Counted from the stretch's first letter, positions 1 to 8,174 are shown. The stretch is DNA of 49,317 nt from JALHVH01 sp964585685 (GCA_964585685.1 CAZPEP010000043.1:1-49317); one strand, 5' to 3'. Numbers and translations are program-made. The notes: generated from the sequence alone by a model not told the origin.

Positions 1-1
1 G

Positions 2-517
2 GCCCTTAACGGCATAACCTATCTCCCCCAGGAGGGATCGGTCTTTCTCAAGGCCTCGGTCGCCGACAACCTCAACCTCGTCCTTGAGCTCCAGCCCCGG
101 ACGCGGCGGGAGCGGCAGGACGCCGCCCGGGGGCTCCTCGAGGAGATGGGCCTCCTCGACCTGGCCGGCCAGTCCGCCGACAGCCTCTCCGGAGGCGAGC
201 GGCGGAGGCTCGAGATCGCCCGGGCCCTCGTCCTCGACCCGAAGTTCCTCCTGCTCGACGAGCCGTTCACCGGCATCGACCCGCTGACCATCCTCGAGCT
301 CCAGAGGATCATGGCCCGCCTCCGGGACAAGGGGATCGGCATCGTCCTCACCGACCATAACGTCCGGGACACTTTCAAGATCGTCGACAGGGCGTATGTC
401 ATCGACGAGGGCGAGATCCTCATCGAGGGGACGCCGACGGCCGTCGCGGCGGACGGGCGGGCACGCGAACGGTTCCTGGGCAAGGGATTCGAGCTGGGGG
501 AAGAGGTCCGCTCCTAG
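2..517 (+). CDS. lptB: LPS export ABC transporter ATPase LptB (5' truncated by window edge)
   Basis: C-terminal ~171 residues of an ABC ATPase, open from the first base in this frame. Visible are the Q-loop (YLPQEGSVF), the signature LSGGERRR, Walker B (FLLLDEP), the D-loop and the switch histidine in LTDHNVRDT. The TDHNVR.T...RAYVI..G.I..GTP string is characteristic of LptB, the cytoplasmic ATPase that with LptFG extracts lipopolysaccharide and drives it across the periplasm. Walker A lies outside the window. The stop overlaps the stop of the convergent zinc-ribbon gene by 4 bp, so no terminator fits between them. Confident assignment; a generic branched-chain-type ABC ATPase is the only real alternative. 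Confidence 0.9.
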   Translation, partial: ALNGITYLPQEGSVFLKASVADNLNLVLELQPRTRRERQDAARGLLEEMGLLDLAGQSADSLSGGERRRLEIARALVLDPKFLLLDEPFTGIDPLTILELQRIMARLRDKGIGIVLTDHNVRDTFKIVDRAYVIDEGEILIEGTPTAVAADGRARERFLGKGFELGEEVRS

Positions 518-1818
518 TCCTCGTCGCGGAAGAGCCTGTCCCCGAGCGTCTCCCCGAGGAAGAAATAGAACAGGAAGAAATAGAGGACGAGGAGCGCGGC
601 GAAATAGGCCAGCAGGCCGGACGAGGCTTTCCCGAGCATCTGGAACAGGGTCACGTCCATGGATCGCGCCGCGATCCACAATGACGCCAGCCAGAAGACG
701 GCTACGAAGAGGACGTCGAAGGACTTCGCCTTGAGGAAGACGGAGAGCTTGAAAGGCGGACGCGGCCGCTCTTTCCTCTCCTCCGTCTCCTCTTCCAACT
801 CCTCGGCCCCTTCATCTTCGCGGACGATCCGCCGCCGACCCGCGGCGGGGGGCGGGGCGGTCCGCTCCGGTTCATCTTCGCGCGAGATTTCCCGCTCGAA
901 CGGCAGGGCGGCCTGGGTCACCTTTTCGGGAAGACCCATCCCGGAATCGGCGACGCGTGCGCGGGGCGGCCGGACCGGTTCCTTTTCCTCGAGCTCGGCG
1001 TCTACGTCCACAGCCTCCGGCTCTTCGAGCTCCCGGTCCTCTATGTCATCCTCGCGCATCATTTCTACTTTCACTTCGGGACTCGGCTCGACGCTCCCGT
1101 CCTTGATCTCCGCCGCCCAAGGCGGCAGGCTTTCCTCGGCCTCCCGGGTTCCGGCCCGGCTCAACCGGCTTTCCTCCTCACGTTTCTTGAGGACCTCCAG
1201 GAAATTCTCGACCTGTTCCTTTCCGAGCTCCGCCGTCCTGCCTATCTTGTCGAGGTCGCTCGTATCGAAGGTCAGCGGTTTCTTTGTCGGGAGAGGCGTC
1301 GCCGCTTCGGCCTCCGGCTCCCAGGCAACTTCTTCCCGTTCGGGCTTCGGCTCTTCTCCGGGCGGGGGCTCTTCCTCCCCGGGAGCGGAGAATATCACCG
1401 GAATCTCGGATGTCCCGGGCCTCGTGGTGAAGGGAAGTTCGGGAATGTTATCGCGTTCCGCTTCATCGACAAGCACCACTTCCTCCGGCTCCTCGTCCTC
1501 TTCGTCATCCTCATCTTCGTTTTCAGGCGCCCCGTCATCTTCGGGGGGCGGCTTTATGTCCGAATCGGGCGATTTGCCCTTGTCGTCCTCGAGCTCGTCC
1601 TCATCCTCGTCCTCGGGGTTTTCGACGGGCTTATCTGCCCCGGGCTCGGGGATCTCGTAGTCTTTCTCCTCGATGTCGGCGTCGATGATCTTGTCGCCCG
1701 GGATCTCCTCCTCGACGGCCCCGTCATCGGGGAAGAGCAGCTGGGTCCCGCAATTGTTGCAATACTGTTCTTTCTCGTCGATGAGCGCCCGGCAGTAGGG
1801 ACACCGCTTGATGGCCAT
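514..1818 (-). CDS. Zinc-ribbon protein with long acidic linker and C-terminal membrane segments
   Basis: 434 aa. Residues 6-23 form a CxxC...CxxC zinc ribbon (C6, C9, C20, C23). About 330 residues of low-complexity, Glu/Asp/Pro-rich linker follow, then two predicted membrane helices near 365-385 and 400-420 and a short tail. The C-terminal pair, ending FLGETLGDRLF, looks like a shortened RDD-type domain, but this is a weak resemblance. No enzymatic motif is visible. The likely topology is a cytoplasmic acidic stalk anchored in the inner membrane. The ATG at 1818 lies only 7 nt after a strong -10 box and has no Shine-Dalgarno, so the mRNA is probably leaderless. Function unknown. Confidence 0.75.
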   Translation of the reverse strand: MAIKRCPYCRALIDEKEQYCNNCGTQLLFPDDGAVEEEIPGDKIIDADIEEKDYEIPEPGADKPVENPEDEDEDELEDDKGKSPDSDIKPPPEDDGAPENEDEDDEEDEEPEEVVLVDEAERDNIPELPFTTRPGTSEIPVIFSAPGEEEPPPGEEPKPEREEVAWEPEAEAATPLPTKKPLTFDTSDLDKIGRTAELGKEQVENFLEVLKKREEESRLSRAGTREAEESLPPWAAEIKDGSVEPSPEVKVEMMREDDIEDRELEEPEAVDVDAELEEKEPVRPPRARVADSGMGLPEKVTQAALPFEREISREDEPERTAPPPAAGRRRIVREDEGAEELEEETEERKERPRPPFKLSVFLKAKSFDVLFVAVFWLASLWIAARSMDVTLFQMLGKASSGLLAYFAALLVLYFFLFYFFLGETLGDRLFRDED

Positions 1819-1825
1819 TAATCAA

Positions 1826-1854
1826 TTTATATTGAGAATTTTGCCTCTTGTCAA
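1826..1854 (-). promoter_or_regulatory. Strong sigma70-type promoter of the zinc-ribbon gene, leaderless
   Basis: On the minus strand TTGACA (1854-1849), a 17-bp spacer, then TATAAA (1831-1826). The ATG at 1818 falls where transcription should begin, and no ribosome-binding site is present. Confidence 0.75.
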
Positions 1855-1942
1855 CCGGACTTTCGCGCCGGCGCGGTTTGCCTAATACAAGAGCCCGTTT
1901 CCCGCAGGCCTGAAGCTGGGGTTCCGCGCTTTCCGGCCTTGG

Positions 1943-1970
1943 TTGACATTGACCCCGTTTCCCGTAAAAT
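1943..1970 (+). promoter_or_regulatory. Promoter of tRNA-Val
   Basis: TTGACA at 1943-1948, 16-bp spacer, TAAAAT at 1965-1970. The tRNA begins 12 nt further on. Confidence 0.65.
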
Positions 1971-1981
1971 AAATGCGCCGT

Positions 1982-2056
1982 GGGCGATTAACTCAGAGGT
2001 AGAGTGCTACCTTCACACGGTAGAAGTCAGAGGTTCAATTCCTCTATCGCCCACCA
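1982..2056 (+). tRNA. tRNA-Val (anticodon CAC), CCA encoded
   Basis: Complete cloverleaf. The acceptor stem GGGCGAT pairs with ATCGCCC (2046-2052), discriminator A2053 and genomic CCA 2054-2056. The anticodon stem CTACC/GGTAG encloses loop TTCACAC with anticodon CAC at 2014-2016, reading GUG. The T-arm is AGAGG-TTCAATT-CCTCT. The bases from the anticodon to the CCA (2014-2056) recur at 5474-5516 and 8356-8398, marking this gene as a probable integration site. Confidence 0.95.
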
Positions 2057-2122
2057 GCCCTCTTTTAAAGACGTTTTCGAAGCAGCTTTGGGGAGCGCAC
2101 CTCGGATTTCTTTGCCTTGCGC

Positions 2123-5100
2123 TTATTTTCTCTTCACCGGCCCCAGATATTTGTCAAGCCAAGCCAGGCTTTCCTTGATGTATTCCGTCAGCGGGATGAT
2201 GTGGTCTGTATCGTACAGGATCAGCCGCTTGTCGGCTTCAGGAGTACCCAGCAGGTCGAACATCGGCTTCACCGTGAGCTCTAAGGGAAAGGTCATGTCG
2301 TACCTGCCGTTGAGCATCAGGGTGGGGATCTTTATCCGGTTGACGTAATTTATTCCATCGACCTCAGGGCGAGTGTTTCCCCACATGCCTCCGCCATTCA
2401 GGATGCTCACTTTCAGGCGGTCCTCGACGGCCGGTATGAGGGCTCCATAGATCCCTCCCCAACTGAAACCCAGATAGGCCAGCTTCTGGATGTCGATGTC
2501 GGAACGGGTTTCCAGATAATCAACGCTTCTTCTAAAATCCTTGACCACCTTGATGAAATACTCGGAATATTGGCGCGTGTTGGCGCCCGCTTGAATGCCC
2601 TGGAGGGCGTCGCTTTTCCGTTCAAATGTCCCCTTGTAGATCGGGAACATTACGGCGCGACCGCTTTTAACTAGGGAAGGGAATAAGAACAAGCTCGAGA
2701 TCTTTTCAAAGATACCCGAGAGATTTTCAAGGTCCTTGCTGGACCCGCCCCATGTCACGTCCAAGCCGGGGAAAAATATGAGGGTCTGGAAAGGAGGAGA
2801 GCTGTTCTTGGGAAGGTAAAGAAAAGCAGGGACCCGCTCGTTCTCATAGGCAGCGGCAAAAGAGACTTTTTCGATGATCCACTCTCTGGCGGTATCGTCG
2901 CGCAATTCCAGCCGGGCATCCAGATCGACCTTGTCGTAGGCATACTGCTCTTTATAAACTTGGAAAACTTGATCGGATACGGGTTTTTCCTTGTAGAAAT
3001 CGGGATATCCCTCGATCTTAATGAGAGCCAGGTCGGCCTGGGGAACCTTCTGAGGGTGAATGTCAAGGCAGCAGCGGAACCCGTTCTTGGCGGAACGATC
3101 AAATGGAGGGAGCTGGCTCAAGTTGCCGAACATGTAAGAGGCATCGCCCCAAGCGCCTCCCCGGACGAGCCTTCCCATTTGCGTTTGATTGAAGCACCAT
3201 TCTCGTACGTTCCCGCCCATGTCGTACAGTCCAAAGGGCGTGATCGCCGGATTGCTCCCCACCCGCTCCGGCCCCTTGCCCTTGAAATTACTCTGAGGAA
3301 CAAAGAATTCGCTGAACGACTTGCTCGCGATCAACTCCGTGAGGTTGCCCCTGGCGATCTCCCAGTGAGATCCGCTGGGCAGGGCCTTGCCCGCGTATTC
3401 GGCATACGCGGCGGCCTCGTACCAGCTGATCCCTGACACCGGGTAATCATCCGCTCCCTCGGGGAAATCTCCGCCCTGCCAGGTCGCGGGACCTGCAAGA
3501 CCGGTCTTGTCCACGAAAGCGGCCATGGCTTGTTCCCAGCTCATGGGCTTCCCTTCTTTGGCGAAATTGTTTTTCCAGTACTCCCTTTTCAGATACCCTC
3601 CATTCAAGATAAATTCCCTGTATTGCCTGTTGGTGACCTCGAAGCGGTCCATGAAGAAATCTTCAAACGAACCGGTTCCCTTGATCTCTCCTCCGCTCAC
3701 CCTAACCATGCCTGGGGGGATGGATTCTTTCTTATCGAGAATAGCGGAGATCTCACCCGGAAGCCGTTTCCTCGCCTTCAAGTCGATCTTTCCCCAGGAC
3801 ACGGCGGCTGCCATCACGGGCTCATACCCCTCTTTCTCTATTTTGAGTCGCAGGAATGCGATAGGCATTCTTTCATCTTTAATGGGCGATTCGCCAAGAT
3901 ATTCCCACTCCTTCATCGGTTCATGATAGTACTTGACATAGACCTTCGCTCCAGGAGGGTCCGTCAGGATGTTCAGGGGCGTGGAGAAGTTGGCGAATAT
4001 CTTCGCTAGCTGGGGATCGCGGGGGATGGACTTTTCTGCTTCAACGGCCAGTTCGTAGATCTTCGCGTAAGCCAACAAGCCTTGGTAGTCCAGCGTGGCT
4101 CGTAACTCGGCCAGTTGGCCGATCCTGGGCAACAGGTCGTTCCTGGCCCAGCGGACGCGAGCCTGGTGCTTGAAGAACTGGACGCCGGCAATAGCCAGAA
4201 GCGCGAGCGCGGCAACTGTCGGCACGGCGACCTTGGGCTTCCGCAGGCGCCGGGCGAGCGTCTTCAGGTTCAGGGCCCCGGGTTTCGCCAACTGGAGCGA
4301 CGTTTGGTAACCCCTCAGGTCGTTGAGCATCTCCTCGGCTGAGCCGTACCGTGATTCGTGCCGTTTCCTGAGGGCCCGGGCGATGACCTGCTGAAGCTCC
4401 TCGGGAACCGGCGGCGTGCGGATCCGGAGCGACTTCGGCTCTGCATGGACGATGGAATAGATGACAGAGAGGTCCCGGTCGCCCTTGAACGGAAGTTCTC
4501 CGGTCAACATCTCGTAAAGGACGACGCCAAGTGACCACAGGTCCGTCCGCGAGTCGACTTCTTCGCCCTGTGCCTGTTCCGGCGACATGTAGGCCACCGT
4601 GCCCAGGGTGGTCTGGCTCTTGGTGAGAGAGCTCCCGCCGCGGAACTTAGCCAGCCCGAAGTCCATGACCTTGGCCTGGCCTTTCTCCGTGACCATGATA
4701 TTGGCGCTCTTGATGTCGCGGTGAATGATGCCCTTCCGGTGCGCCTCTCCCAGGCCAGAAGCGATCTGGATGGCGATGTCCAGGGCCTCTTCTGCTTTCA
4801 GCGGGCCCCTCCTGATCTTGTCCCGCAGTGTCTCCCCTTCCACGTACTCCATGGCGATGTAGGGGCGTTCTTCGCTCTCGCCAACCTCGTGGATGACGCA
4901 GATGTTCGGGTGGTTCAGCGCCGCGGCTGCCTGGGCCTCGATGAGGAACCGCTCCTCGAGCTCAGGCAAGTCCATGGGGTGCGGCGGAAGGAATTTGAGG
5001 GCGACGCACCGCTTGAGCTTGATGTCTTCCGCCTTGTAGACGATCCCCATGCCGCCCCGGCCGATCTCCTCGACGATATTGTACTTTCCAGCGACAAGGT

Positions 5101-5245
5101 TGCCCTTGGAGACGGCGTAGGCCAGAGTCTCGATGGTCTTTGTCAGGGAGATCGGGGGCAACCCCGCTTGGCTCAAGGGCGTCGCACAGTTGCTGCCGAA
5201 CTTCGAGCTGTCCTTGTTCTCGGAATGGCAGTTGGGGCATTCCAT
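2123..5245 (-). CDS. Ser/Thr protein kinase fused to formylglycine-enzyme-like and alpha/beta-hydrolase domains
   Basis: 1040 aa. Residues 3-24 resemble a zinc ribbon, but the third ligand is Gly17 instead of Cys (C3, C6, G17, C20). A Hanks-type kinase follows: GRGGMG 62-67, K84, HRD 175-177, DFG 195-197 and a YMSPEQ activation segment, so it should be active. A membrane helix lies near 338-358, then a PEGA-like domain ~423-478, an FGE/SUMF1 domain ~511-728 (GLYDMGGNVREW, GFRCCL), and a dienelactone-hydrolase-like domain ~770-1035 with nucleophile S928 in GFSWGG and plausible D983 and H1015. The topology suggests a cytoplasmic kinase with extracytoplasmic C-terminal domains. The start at 5245 is chosen for the GGGAGGG ribosome-binding site and the upstream promoter. 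It is the only gene of unit 1. Confidence 0.88.
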   Translation of the reverse strand: MECPNCHSENKDSSKFGSNCATPLSQAGLPPISLTKTIETLAYAVSKGNLVAGKYNIVEEIGRGGMGIVYKAEDIKLKRCVALKFLPPHPMDLPELEERFLIEAQAAAALNHPNICVIHEVGESEERPYIAMEYVEGETLRDKIRRGPLKAEEALDIAIQIASGLGEAHRKGIIHRDIKSANIMVTEKGQAKVMDFGLAKFRGGSSLTKSQTTLGTVAYMSPEQAQGEEVDSRTDLWSLGVVLYEMLTGELPFKGDRDLSVIYSIVHAEPKSLRIRTPPVPEELQQVIARALRKRHESRYGSAEEMLNDLRGYQTSLQLAKPGALNLKTLARRLRKPKVAVPTVAALALLAIAGVQFFKHQARVRWARNDLLPRIGQLAELRATLDYQGLLAYAKIYELAVEAEKSIPRDPQLAKIFANFSTPLNILTDPPGAKVYVKYYHEPMKEWEYLGESPIKDERMPIAFLRLKIEKEGYEPVMAAAVSWGKIDLKARKRLPGEISAILDKKESIPPGMVRVSGGEIKGTGSFEDFFMDRFEVTNRQYREFILNGGYLKREYWKNNFAKEGKPMSWEQAMAAFVDKTGLAGPATWQGGDFPEGADDYPVSGISWYEAAAYAEYAGKALPSGSHWEIARGNLTELIASKSFSEFFVPQSNFKGKGPERVGSNPAITPFGLYDMGGNVREWCFNQTQMGRLVRGGAWGDASYMFGNLSQLPPFDRSAKNGFRCCLDIHPQKVPQADLALIKIEGYPDFYKEKPVSDQVFQVYKEQYAYDKVDLDARLELRDDTAREWIIEKVSFAAAYENERVPAFLYLPKNSSPPFQTLIFFPGLDVTWGGSSKDLENLSGIFEKISSLFLFPSLVKSGRAVMFPIYKGTFERKSDALQGIQAGANTRQYSEYFIKVVKDFRRSVDYLETRSDIDIQKLAYLGFSWGGIYGALIPAVEDRLKVSILNGGGMWGNTRPEVDGINYVNRIKIPTLMLNGRYDMTFPLELTVKPMFDLLGTPEADKRLILYDTDHIIPLTEYIKESLAWLDKYLGPVKRK

Positions 5246-5272
5246 GGTTCGCCCTCCCCTCAGGATGCTCAA

Positions 5273-5301
5273 TCTATATCACCGGCGGAGTAGCCGGTCA
5301 A
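5273..5301 (-). promoter_or_regulatory. Promoter of the kinase fusion gene
   Basis: Minus strand TTGACC (5301-5296), 17-bp spacer, TATAGA (5278-5273). Predicted start of transcription is about 20 nt before the ATG at 5245. It lies inside unit 1, so the unit carries its own promoter. Confidence 0.7.
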
Positions 5302-5325
5302 CCGCACAACACAACCCGTCATTTG

Positions 5326-5632
5326 TGCCCATATTGTGCCCAAAATATGTCAGAGACATCAAAACATATCTAACAATATCGAACTCCATCGAAACCCGGA
5401 AGCCCTTAAAAACGGGCTTTTTGCAGAGTAATTCCATTATTTTCTACACCTTATATTTTTCCGCCGCTTCCTACACACGGTAGAAGTCAGAGGTTCAATT
5501 CCTCTATCGCCCACCACACCTTACCAGTGACGCCGTCCTTGATCCCCTTTGTTTCTCAAGGGGGCCAGGGGGAAAAGGAAACCCCGTAAATCCGGGGGCG
5601 TCAATGGCAATTCTTTCTGACAAATCCCCCCT
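5326..5632 (+). repeat. ~305-bp attP-like repeat, copy A
   Basis: Copy A of a repeat also present at 8208-8512. It has 148 bp of AT-rich left arm (sharing CAAAATATGTCAG and TATCTAACAATATCGAA with copy B), the 43-bp tRNA-Val 3' segment (5474-5516, identical to the tRNA), and ~115 bp of right arm with C/G-rich palindromic stretches and GGGGGCGTC. The left arms have the same length in both copies. The arrangement of arm, core, arm resembles a phage-type attachment site. The kinase-hydrolase gap 5246-5600 is filled by this repeat and the kinase promoter. Confidence 0.8.
5400..5422 (+). terminator. Possible rho-independent terminator inside repeat copy A
   Basis: Stem AAGCCC (5400-5405) with GGGCTT (5414-5419), followed by a run of five T (5418-5422). 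The stem is not preserved in copy B, so it may be incidental. Confidence 0.4.
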
Positions 5633-6515
5633 TCTTCTCTCTTACCTCCCTAACCATTTCCAAAACGGGCGTAATCAAGGCTTCAGGCTTATCCACATGA
5701 ATATTATGTCCTGTCCCCTCGACGATGATCTGCCTTCCTCCGGGAATCAAAGCGGCCAATTTGTTATTCAAAGCAAGGTCCATTTTTGCCATCTCTTCTA
5801 TCGCCTCATCGCTGAATATTGGCGGCATGGCTTTTGCTCGACCGGCGGAAGTCAGGATCACAAACGGTATCCGGGGCAGAGGCTTGCTCTTCCTTAACTG
5901 TTCCCTGGTAATATTCCGATAATCGGCTTCGGTTTTGGGATCTTCGGGCGCATTGAACCTGTCGACCATGAGTTGCTCAAACGCTTCGAGGTCCTTTCCT
6001 TTGAGGATCTTCTTCATTTCGTTCAGAACATCCTCATGCTGGGTGTCCTCCAGGATCAATCCGCCCATGTCATCAGGGCACAGGGATGCAAAGAGCCGGG
6101 CAACGCTTCCGCCATAAGAATGACCGACCAGAATGTAGGGCTTGGGAACACCCGATCTATCGAGCAGAACTTGAAGGTCCTTGGCGGATTGCTCGCCATG
6201 AGCCGGCAGATCGCCGATCTCGCTTTTGCCAATACCTGCTCGGTCAAACGTCACAACCGTCGCTTTTACAGCTAGGTTCGGGATCACGGAATTCCAATAT
6301 TCCTTGGGAGCTTCAAGGCCGCTGACCAGGACAACTGTGGGCGAGCCGTTGCCGAACACGCGACAATCCAATTTTCGCCCACCCACGTCGATCATGTGTT
6401 CAATTTTGGGCGTTGAAATTTCCGGGAACTGCATTTCTTCCTGAGCAGATCCTTTGAGGCTCATCAGAATTGCGCCGATCAAGAACAGCCTTGTGATAGA
6501 TGACTTTTGATCCAT
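5601..6515 (-). CDS. Secreted alpha/beta hydrolase
   Basis: 304 aa. The N-terminal hydrophobic stretch (LFLIGAILMSLKGSAQ) reads as a signal peptide. The fold signature is VVLVSGLEAP (oxyanion region), FDRAGIGKS, the nucleophile elbow GHSYGG and a C-terminal GTGHNIHVD with the catalytic His. This is the usual alpha/beta-hydrolase layout (esterase, lipase or similar); the substrate cannot be told. The start at 6515 has GGGAGA 9 nt upstream. It begins 13 bp after the RCC1 gene on the same strand and may be cotranscribed. The last ~10 codons run into the right arm of repeat copy A, so its C-terminus is partly repeat-encoded. Cargo of unit 2. Confidence 0.85.
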   Translation of the reverse strand: MDQKSSITRLFLIGAILMSLKGSAQEEMQFPEISTPKIEHMIDVGGRKLDCRVFGNGSPTVVLVSGLEAPKEYWNSVIPNLAVKATVVTFDRAGIGKSEIGDLPAHGEQSAKDLQVLLDRSGVPKPYILVGHSYGGSVARLFASLCPDDMGGLILEDTQHEDVLNEMKKILKGKDLEAFEQLMVDRFNAPEDPKTEADYRNITREQLRKSKPLPRIPFVILTSAGRAKAMPPIFSDEAIEEMAKMDLALNNKLAALIPGGRQIIVEGTGHNIHVDKPEALITPVLEMVREVREKKGGFVRKNCH

Positions 6516-6528
6516 TTATGGATCTCCC

Positions 6529-6933
6529 TTATATTCGTTTACCGAGCCGGAGCGGCGTAGGGCTGTTCATGTTCGTCCCGTCCCCGAGCTGGCCGAAGTA
6601 GTTATGTCCCCAGGCCCAGAGCGTAACGTCATTCTTGATCGCCACGGTATACCAGCCTGCCGCCACGGATAGCCAATTGGTGTCCGTAACAATTTGGACA
6701 CGGGTATAGCTGCTCTTGTTTGTCCCGTTCCCGAGCTCGCCGGAGCGGTTCGCTCCCCAAGCCCAGAGCGTTCCGTCCTTCTTGATCGCTACGGTGTGAT
6801 TACCTCCGGCGACCAATAATGGCAAGGTCGGGCTCGCTCCTTCCCGGCCTCCGCAAGATGTCAGGGCGAGCGATAAGGTCACGAGGACCCATAGGACAAG
6901 CTTTGAGGATCTATCCTGCATCTTTGGGACCAT
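6529..6933 (-). pseudogene. Truncated RCC1-repeat lipoprotein
   Basis: 134 aa from the ATG at 6933 (alternative ATG 6921). The lipoprotein signal ends in the lipobox LTSC. Two RCC1-type repeats follow (AGGNHTVAIKKDGTLWAWG and AAGWYTVAIKNDVTLWAWG, each with a G.LG.GT turn). A complete RCC1 propeller needs about seven repeats; this one stops after the second with PLRLGKRI where another repeat would be expected to begin. It is either a decayed gene or a short repeat protein. The reading frame continues upstream of the ATG into an unrelated relic (6934-7080). Confidence 0.6.
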
Positions 6934-7080
6934 GGGCTTTGCGCTAATCCCCTCGATCGCCCGAATTCCGGATTCGTCCCGTTCCGCGATGCCGGGGACA
7001 GGCTTCGCGGCGGCGATCCCGCAGAGGTCCGCTCCGAGACCTGCCGCGGATCTTTTGACCGCCTCCGAATCCGGTTTCAT
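6934..7080 (-). pseudogene. Fragment resembling the N-terminus of a QueG-like/4Fe-4S protein
   Basis: In frame with the RCC1 lipoprotein and opening at ATG 7080. It encodes about 49 residues containing KRSAAGLGADLCGIAAAKPV. That resembles the first helix and strand of epoxyqueuosine-reductase-like and related iron-sulfur proteins (..A..LGADLVGIA.A). Nothing else of such a protein follows. The 6934-7250 gap holds this piece and no other gene. The match is short and from memory, so the call is tentative. Confidence 0.35.
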
Positions 7081-7250
7081 CGTGCTTCGAGATTCCCCAT
7101 ACTTGCGCCCGGCGTCGGCCGCAATACCCGTGAAATTGTACGCAGAATCGCCCTTAAAGTCCATTACGGAGCGGAACCTTGAACCCGTCCCTTTCCGATG
7201 ATATAGTCGAATTCTGGATATCATCGAACCGGATCTCGGAGGAGAACGCC

Positions 7251-8174
7251 ATGACCCCGAAGCGGGCGAATAGGCGCGGGGCGTCGCCGAGGACGGCGGC
7301 GGGGGTGACGGTCCTCCTGGCAATGGCTATCTGCGTGTCCGCATTGGCGGCGCGGACAGACAAACTCCAGGGTGCCGGCATCCGAAGCTCGACCTATGGC
7401 CGCCAGAATGACCCCGGCCCCGGGTATTGGGCGCGCACCGGGACCGAGATCGCGGCCAAGTTCCCCGGCGCGAAACCGGAAGCCATCTGGATCGTAAGCC
7501 GGCTGAAGGGCCGCGGCACCGAGATGTCGTTCCCGGTCCCTCCCGGCGGCGACCCGCTCATCACGGGGATGCCCGAGGACATCAGCGAGCCCGTGCTCCA
7601 ACTCTTCGACAAGCTCGGCTACCGCGTCTGGCTCCAGACCGAGCCGGGCTGGGCGCCCGTCGAAAAGACCTTCGACGTGATGCTCGACCGCTACGGCCAT
7701 CACAAGTGCGTCATCGGGGTCGGCGTCGACATCGAGTGGCACCGCTCCAATAACCCCGACCTCGGCGACCCGGTGACCGACGAGATGGCCAGGAGTTGGC
7801 TGGCGGCGGCCCGGTCTCATAACCCCTCCTACCGCATGTTCCTGAAGCACTTCCGCGAGAAGGTCATGCCCCCGACCGTCCGCGACGGCATCATGTTTGT
7901 CGACGACAGCCAGATCTTCAAGTCGGCGGACGAGATGATCGACGAGTTCGCCAAGTGGGGTAAGACCTTCGCCCCGGCGCCCGTCGGGTTTCAATACGGC
8001 TACCTGACCGACAAGCCGTGGTGGGGCCAGATGAAGGACCCGGTCAAGGAGATCGGCGCCCGCATTCTGGCCGCAACGCCGAACACCGAGACGCTGATCT
8101 GGGTGGACTTCTCGGTCCAGGACGTCTTTCCGCCCGACACATCCAAGGGAGACCGCGTCCCTCCGAAGAAATAG
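7251..8174 (+). CDS. Secreted protein of unknown function (possibly TIM-barrel, glycosidase-like)
   Basis: 307 aa. The start at 7251 is chosen for GGAGGAG 6 nt upstream. The signal peptide is VTVLLAMAICVSALAA. The mature part has the rhythm of an alpha/beta barrel: IWIVSRLKG, GYRVWLQTEPGW, CVIGVGVDIEWH, DGIMFVDDSQ, VGFQYGYLTDKPWW and ETLIWVDFSV, with acidic residues at strand ends (D and E in VDIEWH, D in FVDDSQ) where glycosidases keep catalytic groups. I do not recognise the family, and glycosidase function is inference. It is the last gene before repeat copy B, so it is cargo of unit 2, transcribed away from the hydrolase pair. Confidence 0.7.
   Translation: MTPKRANRRGASPRTAAGVTVLLAMAICVSALAARTDKLQGAGIRSSTYGRQNDPGPGYWARTGTEIAAKFPGAKPEAIWIVSRLKGRGTEMSFPVPPGGDPLITGMPEDISEPVLQLFDKLGYRVWLQTEPGWAPVEKTFDVMLDRYGHHKCVIGVGVDIEWHRSNNPDLGDPVTDEMARSWLAAARSHNPSYRMFLKHFREKVMPPTVRDGIMFVDDSQIFKSADEMIDEFAKWGKTFAPAPVGFQYGYLTDKPWWGQMKDPVKEIGARILAATPNTETLIWVDFSVQDVFPPDTSKGDRVPPKK

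Larger units (their letters stand above)
2014..5516. mobile_element. Unit 1 of a tRNA-Val-anchored array (integrase-less)
   Basis: Bounded by two identical 43-bp copies of the 3' part of tRNA-Val (2014-2056 and 5474-5516). It contains one gene (kinase/FGE/hydrolase, minus strand) with its own promoter, and a 148-bp conserved segment just inside the right boundary. No recombinase gene is present. The structure matches integration into a tRNA gene that regenerates the tRNA at one end. Mobility is inferred. Confidence 0.55.

Noticed and set aside
659..1660. Long serine-rich open frame opposite the zinc-ribbon gene
   Set aside because: Antisense of an acidic low-complexity linker (GAG/GAC read as CTC/GTC and TCC/TCG); no promoter, ribosome site or domain.
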